Positions 12,645-13,051 of a stretch of DNA of 13,051 nt are shown here, in pieces. The notes below the pieces were generated by a model. The model was given only the letters and a program-made list of their open reading frames with translations. It made no database searches and was not told the origin of the DNA. Source of the stretch: Rhodospirillaceae bacterium (lineage in GTDB: Bacteria > Pseudomonadota > Alphaproteobacteria > Rhodospirillales > 2-02-FULL-58-16); assembly GCA_013349695.1 (NCBI GenBank), contig DUZD01000052.1:1-13051 (forward strand), read 5' to 3'. Positions within the stretch are counted from its first letter, which is position 1. Every line of letters begins with the position of its first letter. Both the position numbers and the translations under genes were made by a program.

Positions 12645-13051
12645 ATGACAGGAGCCCAGTCACACCCAACTCTGGTCGAGGCCATGGACCAAGTCGGTTC
12701 CTTGGTCAGGCGGTCCAAGACATCCTTTTTCTGGGCCATGCGCCTATTGCCCGAAGCGAAACGAAACGCCATGTACGCCGTCTACGCCTTTTGCCGCGAA
12801 GTCGACGATATCGTCGATGAACCCGGCGACGAGGCGGAAAAGCGCCTTCGTCTCGGCGAGTGGCGGCAAGAAATCGAGAACGTATTCGCCGGCCAAGGGC
12901 GGTTTCCCATCGCTCTGGCCCTGGCCGGGGCGGCCGCCGGTTTCGGCCTCGATAAAGAGGATTGCCTGGCCATCGTCGACGGCATGGAGATGGATGCCGG
13001 CAACGCCGTGCGTATCGCCGACAGGGAGGAATTGAACCTCTATTGCGACCG
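12645..13051 (+). CDS. hpnD: Presqualene diphosphate synthase HpnD, 5' part (runs off the window)
   Basis: The frame stays open from the ATG at 12645 to the window end, giving 135 residues of an expected roughly 280. It is a squalene/phytoene synthase homologue; HpnD joins two farnesyl diphosphates to presqualene diphosphate, the substrate of HpnC. Typical features are VRRSKTSFFWAMRLLP (21-36), MYAVYAFCREVDDIVDEPGD (44-63) with the first Asp-rich motif DDIVD, and MEMDAGN (116-122). YAFCREVDDIVDEP and the short N-terminus separate it from HpnC. The second Asp-rich motif lies outside the window. No ribosome-binding site is obvious; an ATG at 12684 is a less likely start because it would cut conserved sequence close to the N-terminus. 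hpnE and shc probably follow. Confidence 0.92.
   Translation, partial: MTGAQSHPTLVEAMDQVGSLVRRSKTSFFWAMRLLPEAKRNAMYAVYAFCREVDDIVDEPGDEAEKRLRLGEWRQEIENVFAGQGRFPIALALAGAAAGFGLDKEDCLAIVDGMEMDAGNAVRIADREELNLYCD

Noticed and set aside
1..13051. CRISPR array or defence system
   Set aside because: No regularly spaced repeats with variable spacers and no nuclease, helicase or toxin-like genes were found; the only tandem repeats are two short 14-bp arrays.

Overview
The window reads as chromosomal DNA of a GC-rich alphaproteobacterium, probably from the Rhodospirillales side of the class. This placement is inferred. It rests on a glnB-glnA pair with a sigma54-type promoter, a hopanoid (hpn) gene run, and a tRNA-His that keeps the encoded G-1:C73 pair lost in many other alphaproteobacteria. 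No mobile element, CRISPR array, phage gene or clear sign of recent transfer was seen.

Region by region. (1) Positions 1-735 hold two small, charged, unrecognised genes on the plus strand. A good sigma70-type promoter precedes them, and a three-unit 14-bp tandem repeat plus a GC-rich hairpin follow. (2) Positions 767-2814 (minus strand) hold glnA and glnB, the ammonium-assimilation enzyme and its PII signal protein. They lie behind a near-consensus sigma54 promoter and a leader of about 164 nt that starts in another 14-bp tandem repeat. (3) Positions 2985-5076 (plus strand) hold a 70-residue conserved-looking hypothetical protein behind a perfect -10 box, a stand-alone cyclic-nucleotide-binding protein, and a class I/II PLP aminotransferase that starts 3 nt after it. 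(4) Positions 5117-5193 hold tRNA-His(GTG). (5) Positions 5231-9650 hold a 1407-residue membrane-bound sensor that should both make and break cyclic di-GMP: four membrane segments, a Cache-like periplasmic region, PAS-GAF-PAS-PAS, GGDEF and EAL. In front of it is an FNR/FixK-type box at class II spacing from a -10 hexamer, and a hairpin with a T-rich tail follows it. (6) Positions 9832-13051 hold a hopanoid locus in the order hpnM (MlaC/Ttg2D-like periplasmic lipid carrier), hpnC, hpnB (membrane glycosyltransferase) and the 5' part of hpnD, which runs off the window.

How the genes fit together. GlnB and GlnA form the standard nitrogen-control pair, and the promoter suggests nitrogen-limited, NtrC-type activation. 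HpnD and HpnC carry out the first two steps from farnesyl diphosphate towards squalene; hpnE and the squalene-hopene cyclase would be expected beyond position 13051. HpnM probably handles hopanoid or phospholipid traffic in the periplasm. The most interesting unit is the cyclic di-GMP protein. Its promoter looks controlled by an oxygen- or redox-responsive Crp/Fnr-family regulator, and one of its PAS domains has a histidine where FixL has its haem ligand. It may therefore be oxygen-responsive at both the transcriptional and the protein level; this is a hypothesis.
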